This document shows, piece after piece, positions 7,432-17,726 of a stretch of DNA of 64,000 nt. Each line of letters begins with the position of its first letter. Within the stretch, counting starts at the first letter, position 1. The notes under the pieces were generated by a model. That model ran no database searches. It was not told the origin of the DNA and saw only the letters and a program-made list of their open reading frames with translations. The stretch is from contig NZ_CP094326.1 of NCBI RefSeq assembly GCF_022760175.1, positions 496,001 through 560,000 of the forward strand, in the 5' to 3' direction. The position numbers and the translations under genes are program-made. Source of the DNA: Zhouia spongiae. GTDB lineage: Bacteria > Bacteroidota > Bacteroidia > Flavobacteriales > Flavobacteriaceae.

Positions 7432-9465
7432 ATGAGACATTGCCTCGCCTTCATATTTCTTTTTCTTTTTTGTGATATAAGTTTAACAGCTCAAAAATCA
7501 AACCACTTAAAAAATGCCAGCAGCCCTTACCTTTTAGCACATAAAGACAACCCCGTAAACTGGTATCCATGGAATGAAATCGCACTAAACAAAGCTCTGA
7601 AGGAAGATAAACTTCTCGTCATTAGTATAGGGTATTCGGCATGCCACTGGTGTCATGTCATGGAAAAAGAATCTTTTTCTGATATTGAAGTTGCCGAAGA
7701 GATGAATGCCAACTTTATTTCGATAAAAATAGATCGTGAAGAGCGACAAGATATCGATAAAATATACATGGAAGCATGTCGGCTATTGAATGAAGATTGT
7801 GGATGGCCACTAAACATCATTGCCCTTCCTGATGGAAAACCTGTATACGCCACCACTTATCAAACCAAATCGAACTGGTTGAAAATATTAAAATATGCTT
7901 CAGAAAATTATCGGCTAAAACCTACAACATTCAAATCATTAGGAGCTTCGATTCAAAAAGAAATAGAGAAATCTACAGAGACAGACACTTTAGAACTAAA
8001 GGCTATTAACACAGAGATACTTCGTAAAAGTATAGACAAGTGGTTAGAAGATATGGATTGGGAATACGGAGGATACAAAGGTGCTGAAAAATTCCCTTTA
8101 CCTCAAAGTTTCAGCAGCCTTTTGGACGCATACTTCTATATCACAGACGAAAAGATCATTCATGCAGTAACCTTAACCTTAGACCACATCCTAAATGGAG
8201 GTGTTTATGACCATATAGATGGCGGGTTTTCTCGATACACCACAGATTATCGGTGGAGACACCCTCATTTTGAAAAAATGTTATATGATAATGCCCAATT
8301 GATTAGCCTTTATACTAAAGCCTACAGCATTACAAAAAACGAGCAATATAAATATATTGTATATCAAAGTATTCAGTTCCTTTTAACGAATATGACTACA
8401 GAAGAAGGTCTTTTCGCTTCTTCCTTAAATGCAGATTCTAAAAGCGGTGAGGGTGATTATTATACATGGACTTACAAAGAGTTACAAGAAGTCCTAGGGG
8501 ATGATCTTAATTATTTCAATAGAGTATTTGATGTTTCAGAAACAGGTAATTGGCTCTATGGTAAAAATGTTCTCTACAAAAAGCAATCCAACCATATTGA
8601 TGAAGAGAAAATCAAAGAGTGTATCTCCAAATTAAAAAAAAGAAGATCTTTAAGAGATGCTCCGGAAAGAGATGATAAGACTTTAACCGACTGGAATGCC
8701 CTGGCTATTATTTCATTAACCGATGCTTATAGGGTATTTGGAGAAAGTCAATGGCTTGCCGAAGCTATTAAAAGAGCCAATACATTAAATCAAAAAGTCT
8801 GGAAAAAAAATACACTTTATCATAGCTATATCAACAATTCCGCTTCAATTAAAGGTTTTTTAAATGATTACGCTTATCTAATTAAAGCCTACCTTAATAT
8901 TTATGAGGCCACGCTGGACAAGAACTGGATAGATCGGGCACAGAAAATCCATAAAGCTTTTGAAGATAATTTTTTACAAAATGGATTTTATTTATCGCAT
9001 TTTGAACCAAAAACTGAAACAACTCTATTTACCAGTAAAATCACAATTGACGATGACGTTACTCCCTCCGGAAATGCAATCATGGCTATAAACTATTATA
9101 TGCTTGGAACATATACCGGAAATTCTGACTTCATCAAAAAAAGCAGAAAAATGACTAATGCGTCTATTGAATCTTTTACAACCGATCATAGATTTTATGC
9201 TTCCTGGTTTAAACCTCTAATCTGGTCGATTTCGGCTCCATATCAAATAGCTATTTTAGGGGAAGATGCGATTTCTAAAAGTCGTGAACTAGATCGTACA
9301 TTTTTACCTAATAAGATCTTGATAGGCAGTATCAATAAAGAGAACCTACCCTTGCTAAAAGAGAAGTTGGTAACCGGCCAAACCACAATATATGTTTGCA
9401 AGAATGGCTATTGCAAGCTACCAACAACTAATATACCTATCGTATTGAAGCAAATTAACGATTGA
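7432..9465 (+). CDS. Thioredoxin-domain protein of the DUF255 (YyaL/SPATA20) family
   Basis: A 677-residue protein with a signal peptide (ending SLTAQ). The N-terminal thioredoxin-like DUF255 domain has the hallmarks NPVNWYPW and SACHWCHVM, where CHWC is the CxxC pair, then NANFISIKIDREERQD. The remainder is an alpha/alpha-barrel like those of six-hairpin glycosidases (KFPLPQSF, GGFSRYTTD, HFEKMLYDNAQL, TDWNALAI). The function is unknown; family members are variously linked to redox or mannose-epimerase-like folds. It is the only plus-strand gene before 54515, and its last 11 bp overlap the end of the convergent FG-GAP gene. It probably does not belong to the glycan operons. Confidence 0.85.
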   Translation: MRHCLAFIFLFLFCDISLTAQKSNHLKNASSPYLLAHKDNPVNWYPWNEIALNKALKEDKLLVISIGYSACHWCHVMEKESFSDIEVAEEMNANFISIKIDREERQDIDKIYMEACRLLNEDCGWPLNIIALPDGKPVYATTYQTKSNWLKILKYASENYRLKPTTFKSLGASIQKEIEKSTETDTLELKAINTEILRKSIDKWLEDMDWEYGGYKGAEKFPLPQSFSSLLDAYFYITDEKIIHAVTLTLDHILNGGVYDHIDGGFSRYTTDYRWRHPHFEKMLYDNAQLISLYTKAYSITKNEQYKYIVYQSIQFLLTNMTTEEGLFASSLNADSKSGEGDYYTWTYKELQEVLGDDLNYFNRVFDVSETGNWLYGKNVLYKKQSNHIDEEKIKECISKLKKRRSLRDAPERDDKTLTDWNALAIISLTDAYRVFGESQWLAEAIKRANTLNQKVWKKNTLYHSYINNSASIKGFLNDYAYLIKAYLNIYEATLDKNWIDRAQKIHKAFEDNFLQNGFYLSHFEPKTETTLFTSKITIDDDVTPSGNAIMAINYYMLGTYTGNSDFIKKSRKMTNASIESFTTDHRFYASWFKPLIWSISAPYQIAILGEDAISKSRELDRTFLPNKILIGSINKENLPLLKEKLVTGQTTIYVCKNGYCKLPTTNIPIVLKQIND

Positions 9466-12400
9466 ATTTAAAGAATTGAACTATATCATTATTATTGACA
9501 ACAATAATAATGTCTCTGTCTTTAATAAACTTCATCTTCTTCGCATCCTTTCTGGTAAAAAAACCACTTTTGAGCTGAGACTCAAAAGTAAAGCTCCCTT
9601 TACCATCTCCTAAAAGTAACCCTCCTGTTCCGGCATCATTTCTGGTAGTCTCTATCTCTGAGACAAACAAGTTCCCGACAAACAACACATCCAGGTGATT
9701 ATCATCATTAAAATCTCCCACTATAAAATCATTAATGTTAGACAATTGTGCCATTCTGGGCAACATTGACATATTAAACTTACCATTACCCTGGTTCTCA
9801 ATATACACAGAAGCAAAAGTATCTGCTTTATAGTGTAATGCTCTTTCCAACTTATCCTCACCATAAACCTCTTCCAGCTCTAACGATGCAAACACGTCAT
9901 ACTTTTTAAATGTCTTTTTCAAACTGGGCACTTGCTGAGACGAACAAGAGAATCCCCTTAGCGGATAATGCTTATTTTCCTGATAGTAACCCAAAACAAT
10001 ATCATTAACACCGTTATTATCAAAATCGTAATAGTATACATCGAAAGGGTTTTCCTGAGAGGTTTTATACTTATAATTCAACCCTATATTCCCCAATATC
10101 AAATCATTATCACCATCGTTATCAAAATCTCCTTTTTCAATACTAGACCACCATCCGGTTGTAACTGCAAGATCGGCCACTTCTACTCTCTGTAGTTGGC
10201 CTGATTGATTTTGGAAAATCGTAACCGGCATCCACTCTCCAACCAATATCAAGTCTACCCAACCATCATTGTCGTAATCATCCCAAACAGCATCCGTTAC
10301 CATACCAATATCTTTTAAGCCAGGTGCTAATTCAGATGTTTTATTTATCAGCTTTCCTTTTTCATTAATCAATAACATCGACGATACAGGCTCCGGATAT
10401 TTTCTGGCTTTCATCCTTCCTCCCACAAAGAGGTCTAAATCGCCATCATTATCCATATCCTGTATTTTTACCACTCCCCCACTCACATTATCCACTCCCT
10501 TAATTTTAGATTTTTTAAACCTTCCTTTCCCGTCATTAACATATATTCTATCAGCGTAAAAATCACTTTTATCTTTAAATTCATTTCCTCCACTAACTAC
10601 ATACAAATCTAAATCTCCATCATTATCGATATCAAAAAATTCAGCATCAACATCTTCAAACATCAGTTCTTCAGTCCACAAATCGATATTTGAAGCAACA
10701 TATCCTCCATTTTTATATAGGTACAGAAAAGCTGGGAAGCCAGCCGATCCTCCTATAAAAACATCTTCAGCGCCATCATTATTAACATCGCCAACAGCCA
10801 AAGACGGGCCAAATTGAGACATCTTATGCGGCAATAGCACCTGATAGTCATAATCATTAAAATTGTTCTCTTTATGATTATGCTCAAACAACAATGCCGC
10901 CGTTATGTTTTCAAAAGTTTTGCTTCTATTTTCGGCATCGTTATTTTGGTTATTTTTCTCTGCATCTTCGACAAACAACTCTATTTGCTGATTAGCTTCA
11001 ATATTCTTTAAAAGATTGACTTTACCGTCTGCCCAAGTTATTTTCAACAAATCAACTTTATCGGAGCTTCCTAATCCAAAATGAGCTATATTTTCACTTG
11101 TTGAATAAATCCCCCTGACATTTGTAGTTTCATAAAACTGTTTGTTATTTCCCTGTACGACTTCAACTCTTGTTCCGAAAGTAGGCAGGCCTTTCTTTGA
11201 GTTTAGCTTAAGTCTAAGGTAATTACCGGAACTATTATTTTTATACAGAAAAGCTTCCTCATTTACATTATTAACCACTATATCCAAATCTCCATCATTA
11301 TCAAAATCAGCATAGGCAGCACCGCTAGAAAATGATTTTTGATTTAAGCCCCAGTTTTCACTGACATCATTAAACTTAAGTTCTCCCTCATTTCTAAAAG
11401 CGTAATTTTCAATTGGCTGTGACGGGATTATGGAAAGTGTTTTTTTCAGATCAATTATATCCCAAATACTTACATCGCCTGCATTCGGATTCTCTTCCAC
11501 CCATTTATTGGCGGTCTCTATAACATATGCCCCTAACTTTTTATCAGCATCTGTATTTCTTATATCCCTTAAAAGTCCATTAGTCACATAAACATCTTTT
11601 AAGCCATCATTATCAAAGTCGGCAATAAGGTTCGCCCAACTCCAGTCTGTATTTGCCATACCTGAGATCTGGGCAACATCACTATAGGTGCCATTTCCAT
11701 TATTCAGATGAAAATTATTAAACATATATTGGTAATGCCCTCCATTGTTGACAACATTCCAGAACGCCTGCGGGTTCATTCCACTCATATTCGCTTTTAA
11801 CCGAAAATTATCCTCAGCCACCATATCTACAACAAAAATGTCTAAAAACCCGTCGTTATTAATATCTCCGGTATCGACTCCCATACTGTAAAAGGACATG
11901 TGGTTTAGGGCTGAATTCGCCACATTCGTAAACGTACCATCCTTATTGTTCATAAAAATAAAATCGGGAGCATAAAAATCGTTAGCAACATACAAATCAA
12001 CCCATCCATCATTATTTAAGTCCGAAGCTGAAACAGCATTAGGGAATCCGGTCAAACCCACTTTTGCATCAGTGGTAACATCCTTAAAAAAACCTTTACC
12101 AGTGTTCTTCAACAACACCAAATGATATTCTGGCTGCAACAATTTAGTACCAAAAAACTCAGAATAACTCCCCGGATTAGGCGGCTGAGTCAATAAAAAC
12201 AGATCTAACAGACCATCTTTATCATAATCCAGAAATGTAGCATGCCGTGTACGTTGTTCATTTGCCACCCCATATTTTTCTGCCGATTCGGTAAAAGTTA
12301 AATCTCCATTGTTTATGTATAATTGATTCTTTCTTAATTCCGGTTTATAATCATACAACTCACGGCTTACATAGACATCCGGATATCCATCATTATTTAC

Positions 12401-12745
12401 ATCTGCAATGGTTACTCCTGTAGACCACCCTCCATCATAAACAAGTCCTGATTTTTCAAGTTTTTCGAATTTAAAACCTCCCTTATTAATGTATATTTCG
12501 TCAGCCACCATATTTCCTGCAAAATACACATCCATTAATCCGTCTCTATTAAAATCGGCAACGCCTACCCCAGCCCCTCCGTAAAAATTAGCATACAGTA
12601 ATATATTCTTCTCTTTATCATCAATAATAATATTCCTAAACTCAATTCCTGAATCTTTGGAGCTTATAAGCGTAAATAATTTATTTTCCTGAGCCCTTAG
12701 AAAACAACAGGAAAGAATAAATACAACGACTATAGTATTTTTCAT
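9455..12745 (-). CDS. Giant FG-GAP/VCBS repeat protein with ASPIC/UnbV domain (CRTAC1-like)
   Basis: From the ATG at 12745, which gives a proper signal peptide (MKNTIVVVFILSCCFLRAQ), the protein has 1096 residues; the open frame could start 75 nt earlier but that extension is not signal-like. It is built of many FG-GAP/VCBS beta-propeller blades carrying calcium-binding DxNxDG loops (DFNRDGLMD, DVNNDGYPD, DFDNDGDLD). An ASPIC/UnbV segment lies near the middle (GTRVEVVQ, FGLGSSDKVDLLKITWADG). Such proteins are secreted or surface-exposed. Being the third gene after a SusC-SusD pair, it is a candidate surface glycan- or glycoprotein-binding partner. No catalytic motif is visible. The gap to susD is 97 bp. 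Confidence 0.85.
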   Translation of the reverse strand: MKNTIVVVFILSCCFLRAQENKLFTLISSKDSGIEFRNIIIDDKEKNILLYANFYGGAGVGVADFNRDGLMDVYFAGNMVADEIYINKGGFKFEKLEKSGLVYDGGWSTGVTIADVNNDGYPDVYVSRELYDYKPELRKNQLYINNGDLTFTESAEKYGVANEQRTRHATFLDYDKDGLLDLFLLTQPPNPGSYSEFFGTKLLQPEYHLVLLKNTGKGFFKDVTTDAKVGLTGFPNAVSASDLNNDGWVDLYVANDFYAPDFIFMNNKDGTFTNVANSALNHMSFYSMGVDTGDINNDGFLDIFVVDMVAEDNFRLKANMSGMNPQAFWNVVNNGGHYQYMFNNFHLNNGNGTYSDVAQISGMANTDWSWANLIADFDNDGLKDVYVTNGLLRDIRNTDADKKLGAYVIETANKWVEENPNAGDVSIWDIIDLKKTLSIIPSQPIENYAFRNEGELKFNDVSENWGLNQKSFSSGAAYADFDNDGDLDIVVNNVNEEAFLYKNNSSGNYLRLKLNSKKGLPTFGTRVEVVQGNNKQFYETTNVRGIYSTSENIAHFGLGSSDKVDLLKITWADGKVNLLKNIEANQQIELFVEDAEKNNQNNDAENRSKTFENITAALLFEHNHKENNFNDYDYQVLLPHKMSQFGPSLAVGDVNNDGAEDVFIGGSAGFPAFLYLYKNGGYVASNIDLWTEELMFEDVDAEFFDIDNDGDLDLYVVSGGNEFKDKSDFYADRIYVNDGKGRFKKSKIKGVDNVSGGVVKIQDMDNDGDLDLFVGGRMKARKYPEPVSSMLLINEKGKLINKTSELAPGLKDIGMVTDAVWDDYDNDGWVDLILVGEWMPVTIFQNQSGQLQRVEVADLAVTTGWWSSIEKGDFDNDGDNDLILGNIGLNYKYKTSQENPFDVYYYDFDNNGVNDIVLGYYQENKHYPLRGFSCSSQQVPSLKKTFKKYDVFASLELEEVYGEDKLERALHYKADTFASVYIENQGNGKFNMSMLPRMAQLSNINDFIVGDFNDDNHLDVLFVGNLFVSEIETTRNDAGTGGLLLGDGKGSFTFESQLKSGFFTRKDAKKMKFIKDRDIIIVVNNNDIVQFFKFNR

Positions 12746-12842
12746 ATTAATTATAGTTTTATTAAAAAACCAAATAAAGGAGAGTTTCCCCTCCTTTATT
12801 AAAACTAACTGACTATACAAATTACCTAAATATTCAACATCC

Positions 12843-14369
12843 TTATTCTACATCCCACCATACACGGGTTGTAAGTTCATCAGGCCCCTGTCTGCTGACA
12901 GCCTCTTGATAATTTTCCGGATTATTAGAAATATCACTTTCAGAATATGTCAACCTTCTAGGAATAGTCCCTCCTGTCACATTTCCAGGATAATTCACAG
13001 GAATCAGCGCAGGGAAACCAACTCTTCTCCAATTAGAAAAAGCTTCATATTCGTTTAGGAAAGTCGCTGCCCAATATTGGGTATTGATTTGTTCTAAAGC
13101 ATTAGCAGCATCGTATGGATTAGCCGATAAATAATCATCAATATCAGTATCTTCTATAATACCTCCTTCTCCATACAAAGCAAGCATTTTCATGGCTGCT
13201 CTGACACCTTCTTCATAATGAGCCGCAGGATCTCCTGCCAACCCCCAACGAACTCCTGCTTCAGCCAGCATAAACTCAACTTCGGCATAGGTTTGAAAAA
13301 ACATTGGCGCAGTAACTCCTGTTATCAGTAGTCTGTTTGGTTCAGAGTAAGCCTGAACGTTTTCTTCACCTGTCATATTCTCCAGCATTTCGAGATCCAA
13401 TCCGTTTGGCAAGCCTTTCTGAGACATCGGGTCTAACCTTTCTTCATCGGTTCTCAAAATCGGGTCATCATTAGCATCCAATTCACCTGTGTTTTCAGGT
13501 AATGAAGCTAAAACAGTTAATCTAGGATCTCCTTGGAGAAAATCTATAAAAGTTTTACTCATCCTCATATTATTGTCGGCAAGGAAAACTTCTCCTAATC
13601 CATTCCTATTAATTCCTTCCCCATCGGTGTGAATAATATAGGCAATATCAGCATTACTTGTCATGACCCCTCCATTAATTGCTTTGGTAACCCATTGTTG
13701 AGATGCAGCCGGATCTACTTTAATTAGCCTGAATCCCAATCGCAACATTAAAGAGTATCCCCATCTTCTCCATTTTCCCATATCTCCCTGAAACATGATG
13801 TCGGCATCTCCGTATACAGATGTTCCATCTCCCAATACAGCAGTTGCCTCTTCCAGTTCTTTTAGCATGTCTGCATATATCTCACTTTGCGGATCATACC
13901 TGGGAAAGAATATTTCTTCAAGTACTGCTTTTCCAGCCTCGCTATATGGAATATCTCCATACAAATCGGTTAATCTGGAGTATATAAAAACCCTCATTAT
14001 CCTTGCTATTGCTTTCATTTCCTCAGGCTCTTCATCCTGCTCTAGCTGAACCAACAGATCTTCAACAGTTTTAACCGCATTTCCGTAATAACGATCAATT
14101 AAAGACGATGCATAGCCTCTGTTCCATGTATATTTATCTCCAGACCAATAGCCTGCCGTAGTAGCAAAGTGTTGCATCATAGTGGATTGATAAATAAGAT
14201 TGGCTCTCCAGTTTTCATAACGTTCCCCGGAAGTAAACAACTGAATCGAAGTCAACTTACTAGTTGCCAATACTTTATGTTTGGTAGGATCTACATTCAT
14301 ATCCTCAAAACCTTTGTCACAAGATGTCAGCATGAGAATTAATGAAAATATATATAATATTTTTTTCAT
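12843..14369 (-). CDS. SusD/RagB-like outer-membrane lipoprotein (SusD-like_2 type)
   Basis: Starting at the ATG at 14369 gives 508 residues with a clean lipoprotein signal (MKKILYIFSLILMLTSC). An upstream ATG at 14393 would overlap susC and spoil the signal, so I prefer the downstream one. The sequence after the cysteine (DKGFEDMNVDPTKH) and the alpha-helical TPR-like body match the SusD-like_2 family of glycan- or peptide-binding lids for TonB-dependent SusC transporters. It starts 10 bp after the stop of the adjacent susC, so the two form a pair. The ligand cannot be read from sequence; N-glycan or glycopeptide is inferred from the locus. Confidence 0.93.
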   Translation of the reverse strand: MKKILYIFSLILMLTSCDKGFEDMNVDPTKHKVLATSKLTSIQLFTSGERYENWRANLIYQSTMMQHFATTAGYWSGDKYTWNRGYASSLIDRYYGNAVKTVEDLLVQLEQDEEPEEMKAIARIMRVFIYSRLTDLYGDIPYSEAGKAVLEEIFFPRYDPQSEIYADMLKELEEATAVLGDGTSVYGDADIMFQGDMGKWRRWGYSLMLRLGFRLIKVDPAASQQWVTKAINGGVMTSNADIAYIIHTDGEGINRNGLGEVFLADNNMRMSKTFIDFLQGDPRLTVLASLPENTGELDANDDPILRTDEERLDPMSQKGLPNGLDLEMLENMTGEENVQAYSEPNRLLITGVTAPMFFQTYAEVEFMLAEAGVRWGLAGDPAAHYEEGVRAAMKMLALYGEGGIIEDTDIDDYLSANPYDAANALEQINTQYWAATFLNEYEAFSNWRRVGFPALIPVNYPGNVTGGTIPRRLTYSESDISNNPENYQEAVSRQGPDELTTRVWWDVE

Positions 14370-14379
14370 AATTTCTAAA

Positions 14380-17300
14380 TTAGAATTTAACATTTAAACT
14401 TACTCCATAACTTCTTGTTGATGGCACACCGAAATATTCTAAACCTTGTGAATTGCTCACATTATAAGCACTTTCAGGATCTATATTATCTGCACTTCTT
14501 TTTATATAAAATAAATTTCGAGCTATAAATGATATGTTTGCACTCTTGATGAATATTTTATCCAAAATGCTTCCCGGCAAATTATAGCCTAAACTCATTT
14601 CCCTGAACTTGATAAAATCAGCATCTTCTACAAATTCTTCTGCAATATCATTCACCTCATTCCAGTATGTTTGCAGATCTTCCGGAGCAACAGTAGTAGT
14701 AAAAGAATTACCAGAAGCATTATCAATTCCTGTTACTTCTAAACCATTTTCTCTCCCTTCCAATGTGTTTTTATGCAACCCTGCTCCATAAGCAATTGTG
14801 TTTGTCCCAGAAAATATCTGCCCTCCAAACTTGGCATCAATTAAAAAGTTAAGATTAAAATCACCAAATCTAAAATTATTTGACCAACCTAAACTCCAAG
14901 GTGGCACTCCATCTCCTAAAATTATTCTACCTCCCTCTCTTGCAATTGGAACCCCATCAGCGTTAATATCGTATACAATATTACCAGCGTCGTCTCTCAC
15001 ATAAGAAACCCCTACAATTTTACCATATCTTTCATCTACAATATGCTGAATTCGCACGTTCTGGGTTCTTGGCTCATCAAGACTTACCGGTTGATTTTCA
15101 TTATTGGTTTTAGAAATTAAACTTTCATTAAAAGCTCCGTTAATACTTGTTGTCCAACTAAAATTTTCAGAACGGACCGGAGTTCCGGATACTAAAAATT
15201 CCACCCCTTTATTTTCCAGTTTCCCTAAATTCACCGATCTTGTATTATAACCGGTATATACAGAAGTAGAAGCTTGCACTAAATCATTGGTAGTCTCATT
15301 TTTATACAGTGCTAAATCCAAGCTTAATCTGTTATCAAAGAACCTTGCATCAATACCAAATTCATATTCTTTTTTATCCCATGGCACCAAATTAGCGTTT
15401 GGCACATTATCTCCACTAATTCTACCTAGAGGTTGTCCAAGATGTCCCTGCCCAAAGAATTCATCGTTAGGAGCTAATTGATAAGGAATATCTCCACCTC
15501 CTGCAACTTGAGAATAACCACCTCTTATTTTCAGGAATCTTATACTTTCAGGGAGATCCAGTATATCTGACAAGATAATACTGCTCGTTATCGATGGATA
15601 AAAAGCATCATTAGGTGTTGTCTTTCCGGGAAAAGACAACGTAGAAAACCAGTCATTTCTTCCGGTAAGGGTTAAATAAGCCCAATCGTCCCACGCAAAT
15701 TCTAATGACCCGTACAGCGACCCTATTTTACGCTCACTGTATGTTCTGCTTCTGGTTTGAGTAGCCAGGTTAGAAATATCCTCAAATCCAGGAATAATAA
15801 AATCATTCCCTCCTAAGATTAAAGTTTCAGATTCAATATGATTACTGTTAGCTCCAAAAAAGCCATTAAAACTCAGCTTTTCTGTTAAATCCTTTTCAGC
15901 ACCGATCAATATATCTGCATCTATCTGACTATATCGCAATTCCTGCTCATTCATTCCTCCCAGTACTTTATATGCTGTTCCCCATGGTTCTACTGCAACA
16001 GATTTTCTTGTAAAGTGGTCTGTTCCTACTCGTCCGGACACATATAGCCATTCTAAAATATCATACCGAAGGGATGCAGAAGCTATTATTCTATTTCTTT
16101 GATCCTCATTCCTGAAATTATAAGCCGCATAATATGGGTTCTGAGAAAATACATTAGCCGAATACCCTCTTTCTGACCCATCTTCATTTGCCCCAGGATC
16201 CATATCTCTTACATCTATGTTAGGAGGAAGCAAAGCTACTGTGTAGTTTGCATTACCCGGGGCATCAGATAATCGCGGCCTGTTCATTACATCTTCTACT
16301 ATATACTTGGCATTGACCTGAGTGGTTATTTTTTCTCCTAGTACGGCACCTGCATTCAGTGAAAAAGTTTTTCTATTCATTCCTGAATTAGGCATTATAT
16401 CATCATTATCCATATTGGAAGCTGAAAACCGATAATTCATATTATCTGAACTTCCCACCAGAGCTAATGTATTAATGAATGTTGTTCCAGTACGATAAAA
16501 CTTACTTACATTATTACCCACATAAGAATATGGTCTTTCTTCACCATCCCATTGTGGAACATTTGAGCCGTCTAACCTTGGCCCCCAAGAACTAAGCCCC
16601 AGTTCATATGCCTCAAGAGAACTAACAGGAACCCTTGCACGGGTACCTTGCCCATATTCCGTTTGAAAATCCTGAATTGACGTATTTACCTGGTCAAACA
16701 TTACCGAACTACTATATTCAACTCCAAATCCTTGTTGCTCTTTACCTCCTTTAGTGGTAATAACAATCACACCATTTCCCCCTCTTGATCCATATAGTGC
16801 TGTAGCAGAACCTCCTTTCAATACACTAACCGATTCAATATCATCGGGATTTATACTAGAAACACCATCTCCCCCGTCATTACCACCCCAAAGACCGGCA
16901 GATCCATTATTGTCATTACCGATAGGAATACCATCCACTACATACAGGGGTTGATTATTCCCTGTTAACGTACTGTTACCACGAATAATAACCCTACTCG
17001 ATCCGGCAGCACCTGTTGAATTTTGAGTGATATTAACACCCGCAACTTTTCCCTGAAGAGAATTGATAGCATTAGTTTGTTTTACATTAGAAAGCTCATC
17101 ACCTCCAACTTCGGTCAAGGAATATCCTAAAGCTCTTTGTTCCTTTTGAATACCTAATGCCGTTACTACAACTTCTCCAAGTTGTTCGGCACTTTCAACT
17201 AAAGCAACATTAATGCTCGACAAGCCATTTACCGGAACTTCTTTAGAAGTGTATCCAATTATCGAAAAGACAAGGGTTCCGTTAACTGGAACATCATTAA

Positions 17301-17490
17301 TCGTATAATTTCCATCAAAATCAGTAGAAGTACCATTAGTGGTACCCTTTAAGATCACATTTACCCCAGGCAACGGCGAACCATCATCTGCATCGGTAAC
17401 AGTACCTGTAATAGTTCTGTTTTGCGCTGTCAGTTGCTGAAATGAGAACAGAAGCACAAACACCATCAAGGACAGTAGTTTTTTGCACAT
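14380..17490 (-). CDS. SusC/RagA-type TonB-linked outer-membrane transporter (pair 2)
   Basis: A 1036-residue TonB-dependent transporter. It has a signal peptide (MCKKLLSLMVFVLLFSFQQLTAQ), a carboxypeptidase-regulatory-like beta-sandwich (~25-105, TITGTVTDADDGSPLPGVNV), a plug domain (~110-235, with SVSVLKGGSATALYGSRG) and a beta-barrel ending SYGVSLNVKF. It imports oligosaccharides across the outer membrane with its SusD lid. There is no N-terminal STN signalling domain, so sigma/anti-sigma control is not expected. It has its own upstream region, with terminator and site B behind it. It is clearly paralogous to, but divergent from, the susC at 19616-23008. Confidence 0.96.
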   Translation of the reverse strand: MCKKLLSLMVFVLLFSFQQLTAQNRTITGTVTDADDGSPLPGVNVILKGTTNGTSTDFDGNYTINDVPVNGTLVFSIIGYTSKEVPVNGLSSINVALVESAEQLGEVVVTALGIQKEQRALGYSLTEVGGDELSNVKQTNAINSLQGKVAGVNITQNSTGAAGSSRVIIRGNSTLTGNNQPLYVVDGIPIGNDNNGSAGLWGGNDGGDGVSSINPDDIESVSVLKGGSATALYGSRGGNGVIVITTKGGKEQQGFGVEYSSSVMFDQVNTSIQDFQTEYGQGTRARVPVSSLEAYELGLSSWGPRLDGSNVPQWDGEERPYSYVGNNVSKFYRTGTTFINTLALVGSSDNMNYRFSASNMDNDDIMPNSGMNRKTFSLNAGAVLGEKITTQVNAKYIVEDVMNRPRLSDAPGNANYTVALLPPNIDVRDMDPGANEDGSERGYSANVFSQNPYYAAYNFRNEDQRNRIIASASLRYDILEWLYVSGRVGTDHFTRKSVAVEPWGTAYKVLGGMNEQELRYSQIDADILIGAEKDLTEKLSFNGFFGANSNHIESETLILGGNDFIIPGFEDISNLATQTRSRTYSERKIGSLYGSLEFAWDDWAYLTLTGRNDWFSTLSFPGKTTPNDAFYPSITSSIILSDILDLPESIRFLKIRGGYSQVAGGGDIPYQLAPNDEFFGQGHLGQPLGRISGDNVPNANLVPWDKKEYEFGIDARFFDNRLSLDLALYKNETTNDLVQASTSVYTGYNTRSVNLGKLENKGVEFLVSGTPVRSENFSWTTSINGAFNESLISKTNNENQPVSLDEPRTQNVRIQHIVDERYGKIVGVSYVRDDAGNIVYDINADGVPIAREGGRIILGDGVPPWSLGWSNNFRFGDFNLNFLIDAKFGGQIFSGTNTIAYGAGLHKNTLEGRENGLEVTGIDNASGNSFTTTVAPEDLQTYWNEVNDIAEEFVEDADFIKFREMSLGYNLPGSILDKIFIKSANISFIARNLFYIKRSADNIDPESAYNVSNSQGLEYFGVPSTRSYGVSLNVKF

Positions 17491-17551
17491 AGATTTTAAA
17501 ATTTAAGTTAGTTGTTGATTAATTTATGATTTTTTATTAAAAAAACCATAT

Positions 17552-17572
17552 TAAATGTTACTAATAAGTTAA
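17552..17572 (-). promoter_or_regulatory. Conserved promoter block of susC (pair 2)
   Basis: This 21-bp stretch is nearly identical to 23083-23103 upstream of the other susC. Both contain, on the minus strand, TTAACTT near the 5' end and AACATTTA at the 3' end. In both, the block starts exactly 39 bp from the GACC-type repeat. It is probably the core promoter served by that element. Confidence 0.45.
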
Positions 17573-17587
17573 ATTTTAAGAAAATAA

Positions 17588-17622
17588 TTCGACAAACAAC
17601 AAGATCAAAAAGCCAAACAACA
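17588..17622 (-). promoter_or_regulatory. Site B: direct-repeat element upstream of susC (pair 2)
   Basis: On the + strand GACAAACAACA (17591-17601) and GCCAAACAACA (17612-17622) agree at 10 of 11 positions and are spaced 21 bp start to start. This is the best-preserved repeat pair in the window. It lies about 100 nt upstream of the susC start codon. The 9-bp-site plus 12-bp-linker geometry is that described for LytTR-domain regulators. Confidence 0.6.
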
Positions 17623-17653
17623 TCAGGTTTAAATCTACCTACACGATTTCAAG

Positions 17654-17683
17654 CATAAAAAAAGACCCCGAAAAGGGGCCTTT
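17654..17683 (-). terminator. Rho-independent terminator after SusC-SusD pair 1
   Basis: On the minus strand AAAGGCCCC pairs with GGGGTCTTT (one G-T pair) around a TTTTC loop, followed by a run of seven or more T. It lies ~45 bp after the stop of the 624-residue SusD and isolates that pair from the next susC. Confidence 0.85.
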
Positions 17684-17726
17684 AAACACAATAAAAAACT
17701 ATATAAACTAACTAAATGAGAACTTA

